Source: Arenicola marina
Taxonomy: Eukaryota > Annelida > Polychaeta > Arenicolidae
Assembly (NCBI GenBank): GCA_964019135.1
Contig: OZ025255.1
Location: 25,149,708 to 25,213,707 of the forward strand
Length of the DNA: 64,000 bases
Direction of reading: 5' to 3'
Shown here: piece by piece, positions 59,321-64,000 of the stretch
How the letters are laid out: the number at the start of each line of letters is the position of its first letter
Position numbering within the stretch: the stretch's first letter is position 1
The notes under the pieces: generated by a model
Databases searched by the model: none
Told to the model about the DNA's origin: nothing
Seen by the model: the letters and a program-made list of their open reading frames with translations, nothing else
Made by a program: the position numbers and the translations under genes

Positions 59321-60228
59321 CGGAGCGGCGCCACGGGCAGTGCAGTGCTAACGGAACGGCGCCACGGGCAGTGCAGTGCTAACGGAGCGGCGCCACGGGC
59401 AGTGCATTGCTAACGGAGCGGCGCCACGGGCAGTGCAGTGCTAACGGAGCGGCGCCACGGGCAGTGCAGTGCTAACGGAGCGGCGCCACGGGCAGTGCAG
59501 TGCTAACGGAGCGGGGCCACGGGCAGTACAGTGCTAACGGAGCGGCGCCACGGGCAGCGCAGTGCTAACGGAGCGGCGCCACGGGCAGTGCAGTGCTAAC
59601 GGGGCGGCGCCACGGGCAGTGCAGTGCTAACGGAGCGGCGCCACGGGCAGTGCAGTGCTAACGGAACGGCGCCACGGGCAGTGCAGTGCTAACGGTGCGG
59701 CGCCACGGGCAGTGCATTGCTAACGGAGCGGCGCCATGGGCAGTACAGTGCTAACGGAGCGGCGCCACGGGCAGTGCAGTGCTAACGGAGCGGCGCCACG
59801 GGCAGTGCAGTGCTAACGGAGCGGGGCCACGGGCAGTACAGTGCTAACGGAGCGGCGCCACGGGCAGCGCAGTGCTAACGGAGCGGCGCCACGGGCAGTG
59901 CAGTGCTAACGGGGCGGCGCCACGGGCAGTGCAGTGCTAACGGAGCGGCGCCACGGGCAGTGCAGTGCTAACGGAACGGCGCCACGGGCAGTGCAGTGCT
60001 AACGGTGCGGCGCCACGGGCAGTGCATTGCTAACGGAGCGGCGCCACGGGCAGTGCAGTGCTAACGGAGCGGCGCCACGGGCAGTGCAGTGCTAACGGAG
60101 CGGCGCCACAGGCAGTACAGTGCTAACGGAGCGGCGCCACGGGCAGTGCAGTGCTAACGGAGCGGCGCCACGGGCAGTGCAGTGCTAACGGAGCGGCGCC
60201 ACGGGCAGTGCAGTGCTAACGGAGCTAG
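59300..60228 (-). repeat. 31-bp satellite derived from the SINE head, about 30 copies
   Basis: The unit holds AGTGCTAACGGAGCGGCGCC followed by ACGGGCAGTGC on the plus strand. It is the same sequence as the first 30 or so bases of the adjoining SINE. Variant units recur with a 310-bp offset (GGGCAGTACA at 59521 and 59831), so ten units were copied together. The far edge ends at GGAGCTAGCATGGC. Confidence 0.93.
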
Positions 60229-60229
60229 C

Positions 60230-60807
60230 ATGGCTAACGGCTAGCGCTGAGCGAAGCGTACTTATATGGCACATATTCGTTGCGCGAATGTCTAGTTTTC
60301 TTACTCGTTTTAAATACAAATGCCCACCCACCTAGACCCATTTTATCCTCACCACCCGTTGAGAGCGGGAATTATCTACGGATCCCATGGGGAAGGCCAG
60401 GTGTAGGCTACAGGCGGTCCCTTTAATGCGTACTTCAATTTAAAAGTGACCCTCACCTGTTTTATCAGCATGTTGTAACTTACAAAATAAAAAAAGTATA
60501 CGTTTGTGAAACTGACTAAAGTATGACTAACGACCATTTTGTGTTAATTATTTCCCAGACATGTGATTGGGTGTGCAGTTGGGTCGAACAACACACTAAT
60601 ACACGCCCAGCAGACAACATACGATATATAGTTAAAGCGAAATAAGAACGTGGTAAATATACAGACATTTATTTCTGTGTGATGATAGCCTATTCAAATC
60701 ACAAGCGAAAAGTCACTATAATGACCGGGACACGGTCATATATCGCAGCGGACATACACTGAAGGAGCTATGTACCATGCAGACACCGTTCTGGGGGAGC
60801 AAGGCAA
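60230..60807. other. 3-prime flank of the zinc-finger exon
   Basis: A minus-strand AATAAA lies at 60673-60668, about 135 bp past the stop codon at 60808, and is a plausible poly(A) signal. Nothing else is seen. Confidence 0.5.
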
Positions 60808-61197
60808 TCAATTTAAGTTTGCGTCCGCGAAGGTCCTCTTGTGCCGTTTGGCGTAGTTACAGCCGTGTTTATCGATCAGGTGTTCGACGAGGTGAGTCTT
60901 GTAGGCGTAGGACTTGTCGCACTGGGGGCAGGGAAACTCCTTCACCATGGTGTGCTTGGCCATGTGGCTGCGGAGTCCCGTGCGATCCATGAACCCCTTG
61001 CCGCATACCTCGCAGTGCAGCGAGAAGCGTCTCTCATGCAGCCGTCGCACGTGCTTCGCCAGGTTGTGTGGCGACGAGAGGCTCTTCTGGCAGACCGGGC
61101 ACACACAAGGGCCGGGGTCGCATCTGACGTCACTTCCGGGTTGCCTCCTGCTGGTTACGTGGCCGGCCATCATTCGGAGACCGATGGGTGAGGAGTC
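60808..61197 (-). CDS. C2H2 zinc-finger protein, terminal exon with three fingers
   Basis: The exon follows the acceptor GTTTATTTCAG, enters in phase 0 and ends at a stop, giving 129 residues. Three classical C2H2 fingers lie in tandem: CPVC-x12-H-x4-H, CEVC-x12-H-x3-H (GKGFMDRTGLRSHMAKH) and CPQC-x12-H-x4-H, followed by a basic tail (KRHKR). Such arrays bind DNA, so a nuclear transcription factor is likely, target unknown. The N-terminal part is on upstream exons, none of which I could identify. The finger order and the Y-x-Y-[KR] style of the last finger resemble the exon at 62334-62890, so the two are probably related. They enter in different phases, so they are not simple alternative last exons of one gene. 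Confidence 0.75.
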   Translation of the reverse strand, partial: DSSPIGLRMMAGHVTSRRQPGSDVRCDPGPCVCPVCQKSLSSPHNLAKHVRRLHERRFSLHCEVCGKGFMDRTGLRSHMAKHTMVKEFPCPQCDKSYAYKTHLVEHLIDKHGCNYAKRHKRTFADANLN

Positions 61198-62333
61198 CTG
61201 AAATAAACAGGAATAGAATATTTCAATGGTGACTGTTATTGTCCCGGTGGCTGGGCGGGGGGGGGGGTCACTACCTTATTGCGGTGGAGCGAGTGTGTCG
61301 TCCATGCCTTACAGTGCATATGCATGGAAATACAGAAAATTGCGAGGTAATAGAGAGATAATATATTTGGTGAAAACATTCAATTGTGCAACGTATGTAT
61401 ACAGGGGCGGAGGCCAGCTTATTGAGGGCTCAGGTCGCGGGAATCACAGCGAATATGCCAAGAAAATATCAAGCTTCTTTCTTCTACAGCATAAACATAC
61501 AACATTTTTCAGTCCACGATGGGAACATTGAGAGACACGGTCGGTTTCTGCTCCGAAGCAAGAGAGAAAACAGACGACAATATGGGTCACTTGGGCTGCA
61601 AATAGAATAAATTCTAAAATAGTACACGGTGTACTAATATCTTCAATACAAGTACACCCCCGACAACATACGCCTTGCACAGAGTTCGATCTCGTCAAAT
61701 CATTCGCAAACAATGTAATGTCCAAATATCGCTCATGGGCAAGGCTCCCGGTAATAAACAGTCCAGACCTCACTCTTGTTATTTTGATAAAACCGTTCTT
61801 ACTAATTTCATGGAAAAAAGACTAACCGTTTGATGAAACACAGTATTAGTTGTTTATTCATTCAACATACAAAGTGAACTTCGAACTAACATTAACGTGT
61901 CACAAACACTTTAAGTAAATCAGCCGTTTAATTACTTTCGACGAATTCGAGGTCAACTTTCACATGTATATATTCGCAGTTGATAACCTCGCAAAAGGTT
62001 ATCAACAGTGTGTGATAAAAGTAATATGCGTATAATAATAATATATAATATATTATAATAAATACATGATATATCTATAATAGATACAATATATATGTAT
62101 AATGGATATAATATATGTCTAATATTTACATTATATATATATAATAGATGTACCTTATATAATATATGCACTGATATAACAGTTATAATATAGGTACAAT
62201 AAATACAATATAGCTATAATAGATATAATAGTGTCCCAACAATGCGCGCAGCGTTTACCATATATATGGCGATATTTGCACTCATAGCTTAATTATAACG
62301 TGTCTAGAGTTCCTTCAGCACAGACAGGTGGCG
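61198..62333. other. Non-coding, with an AT-rich simple-repeat zone
   Basis: From about 62030 to 62240 the sequence is a loose repetition of ATAATAGATATAATATATAT-like motifs. No convincing exon was seen. Confidence 0.5.
61979..62006. repeat. Perfect 11-bp-arm inverted repeat
   Basis: The arms GTTGATAACCT and AGGTTATCAAC flank the 6-base loop CGCAAA. It lies in non-coding DNA between the zinc-finger exons; no role is known. Confidence 0.9.
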
Positions 62334-62890
62334 CTAGTGGTGGTCGTGTGCCGAGGCCATGTGGTCTCTCAAGGCCTGGGCATTGGGGTGGTTCGCGCCA
62401 CAGATGTGACAGAAGGGGCGCATGTTGTGAGTGCGCATGTGTTCGGTGAGTCCCTGGCGGTACTTGTACTGCTTGTCGCAGCCATGGACGTGACAGGAGA
62501 AGAAGATGGCGCCATGCTGGTCTTGGTAGTGGTCGCGCAGGGCCGCCTTGTTGGCGCACAGCGCTCCGCAGTCCTTACACTCCTTCCACGACCGCTTGCT
62601 CTGCTTCCCGACGCCGCCGGGAGGGGCGCTGCTGGTAGCGGTGGCAGCCGGGCCAGCGCCCGTGGCAGCGCTCGTGGCAGCGACCGTGGCGGTGGTGTTT
62701 GAGATCGTACCCTGGACGTGTTCCTGGGTCGTGGTTGCCATGCTGACGCGCCCGTGGTTACTCAGCTGGTGGCAACGTAGAAACTGGAAGCTTTGGAACC
62801 GGCGGCCACAGAAACACGTCGGGACGCCGCCACCCATCTGGGCGTTATCTTGGTTTACCTGGAACAGAATCGGTGTCCACATGTGACAGG
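62334..62890 (-). CDS. C2H2 zinc-finger protein, terminal exon with four fingers
   Basis: The exon follows the acceptor CTCCTCTACAG, enters in phase 1 and gives about 185 codons including the stop. An ATG at 62882 could also be the start. The first finger is atypical (CFC-x12-H-x4-H). After a Thr/Ala/Gly-rich linker come CKDC-x12-H-x4-H, C-x4-C-x12-H-x3-H (HGCDKQYKYRQGLTEHMRTH) and CHIC-x12-H-x4-H, ending HDHH. The spacing between the last three is irregular compared with TGEKP-linked arrays, as in many single- or paired-finger factors. It is likely a nuclear DNA- or RNA-binding protein. Upstream exons are not found; they may lie beyond the window. Confidence 0.75.
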
Positions 62891-63278
62891 CTGTAGAGGA
62901 GTAGCAAGTAAGTTAAGCTGAAGAAACAGAATAATATCCCTAACTAAATCTTAACTAGTAAACGCGGTCCGTATTTCTGTCATCTATAGCACCGTGTTTT
63001 GGCCAAAGCGACAGATGGGTGGGCGATAATAGATGTCTTCTGCGATCACATTTGAACTATATCACAAAAAGTGGCCAAGCAGCGAAACCGTTTGAATAAA
63101 AACTCCTGCAGCTAAATCGTTTGGCAAAACCATGCAGTCAAAGCATTTGACTGAACAATTTATAAACCATATATTGAGTAAGATTTCTAAACAAGGTGAA
63201 CGTTTTGTACCTATAATAAGAAAACACATATGTTAACCATGCATTAGCTATTTATTTTATTGTTCATTAATATTATAG
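62891..63278. other. Unique sequence, nothing identified
   Basis: AT-rich DNA upstream of the zinc-finger exon. No further exon was identified. Confidence 0.4.
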
Positions 63279-63279
63279 C

Positions 63280-63495
63280 AACCCTCTGTCTTGGCGAGAG
63301 AGCCTAACGTCACGTGGATCGGTGGTTCGAGCCCTGCTGTGGCCATGTCTGTGTGGTCGTAGGATAAAGAGCCCATTTCCTTCTTCGCAATAAGTAGGGA
63401 GTTACCCCCGGGGACATGGCTCCTCTCTCCCTTCCTTCTCCCATTGACGCGATATGACCAAAAGTGGTAAAAGCGTCCTGAATATACAACCAACT
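63280..63495 (+). mobile_element. tRNA-headed SINE, family B, copy 2
   Basis: Contains CACGTGGATCGGTGGTTCGA with the B-box GGTTCGAGCCC, then TGGCCATGTCTGTGTGGTCG, GGATAAAGAGCCCATTTCC, GGGGACATGGCTCC and a tail with AAAGCGTCCTGAATAT. It matches the minus-strand copy at 41145-41395. Confidence 0.75.
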
Positions 63496-63589
63496 GTCTT
63501 GGCGAATGGTACAAATCGCTGTCAGGCCAATAAAAACGTGACTGACGTGCTGTAAAACCTACCAACGCTATTTTGATATCAATACACAT

Positions 63590-63856
63590 CAGTAGCGGGT
63601 CCAGGGTGGAGGGGAAGAAAAAAGGCACATGCCGCCCCCCCCCCACCTTTCTCCGGAGAGAAGAGCACAGAGGGCACATTTACTATTCTTGACTTCCGCA
63701 CAGCCTGTACCCCCCCCCCCCCCGGGTTGCACGTTGTTGGAGCCCCCCCACCCCCTCCAACCTCGGTCGTAAGTGCCTCACTGGACACGCACCTGGATAA
63801 TACTAAAAACAATAGTACCCAATTAGCCCTTCCGTAAACTCCTGGATCCGCCACTG
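63590..63856. mobile_element. hAT-like MITE with CAGTGGCGGATCCAGG ends
   Basis: Left end CAGTAGCGGGTCCAGG; right end, reverse complemented, CAGTGGCGGATCCAGG. It is 267 bp, contains C runs and no transposase. The eight bases on each side differ, so no target duplication remains. Confidence 0.65.
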
Positions 63857-64000
63857 GGCCTCCGCAGTATCAGTAGCCAATAGTTAGGACGACAGAAGCG
63901 TGCAGGCCTAATTTAATTGATCAACGCGCAGGTTTAACCAGTACGCTGTGAAAGTACAGAAAAAACACTTGTCGCAGAATTTATGAGTCATAAGCGCTGA

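Noticed and set aside
63579-63854. 91-codon minus-strand frame with a signal-like start
   Set aside because: It lies wholly on the hAT-like MITE and starts at its inverted end.

Overview
This is a repeat-rich stretch of nuclear DNA from an animal. Genes are split by GT-AG introns, there are tRNA-headed SINEs and short inverted-repeat transposons, and the gene families (arylacetamide deacetylase, an immunoglobulin-domain protein, C2H2 zinc fingers) are metazoan. Abundant minisatellites, poly-C/poly-G runs and the lack of vertebrate-type repeats suggest a marine invertebrate, possibly a cephalochordate or another invertebrate deuterostome. I cannot name the species.

Layout. 0.2-6.3 kb: four unrelated tandem arrays (units of about 60, 45, 62 and 32 bp). 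7.3 kb: a TTAA-flanked MITE. 8.9-14.5 kb (minus strand): a gene I do not recognise, coding for a cysteine-rich segment followed by five basic KFKR-type repeats; its large intron holds two more minisatellites. 18.8-23.8 kb: a 5 kb satellite of 52-bp units with a 652-bp higher-order period. 25.0-27.6 kb: a composite 46/62-bp satellite. 29.1-34.0 kb (plus): a three-exon secreted single-Ig protein of 260 residues. 36.5-43.1 kb (minus): a six-exon arylacetamide deacetylase-like hydrolase of 403 residues with its catalytic triad in place; intron 4 is mostly a 33-bp satellite. 43.3-47.2 kb: further tandem repeats, one of them split by a 440-bp inverted-repeat element. 49.7-53.9 kb (minus): segments coding for a retrovirus-type integrase, an OTU protease, an F-box-like motif and a cysteine motif, treated here as a mobile-element fossil or element-derived gene. 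57.7 kb: an inverted partner of the 44.6 kb satellite. 59.1-60.2 kb: a SINE whose tRNA-like head has grown into a 31-bp satellite. 60.8-62.9 kb (minus): two C2H2 zinc-finger terminal exons whose upstream parts probably lie beyond the window.

The genes show no common pathway: a membrane-anchored ester hydrolase, a secreted Ig protein, zinc-finger proteins and one unknown. The main theme is repeat biology. At least fourteen tandem arrays cover roughly 18 kb, a little under 30 percent of the window. When a repeat unit is a multiple of three and stop-free, the array produces very long artificial reading frames (up to about 777 codons); I have not called these as genes. The best candidates for something undescribed are the KFKR-repeat protein, the integrase/OTU/F-box cluster, and the satellite born from a SINE head.
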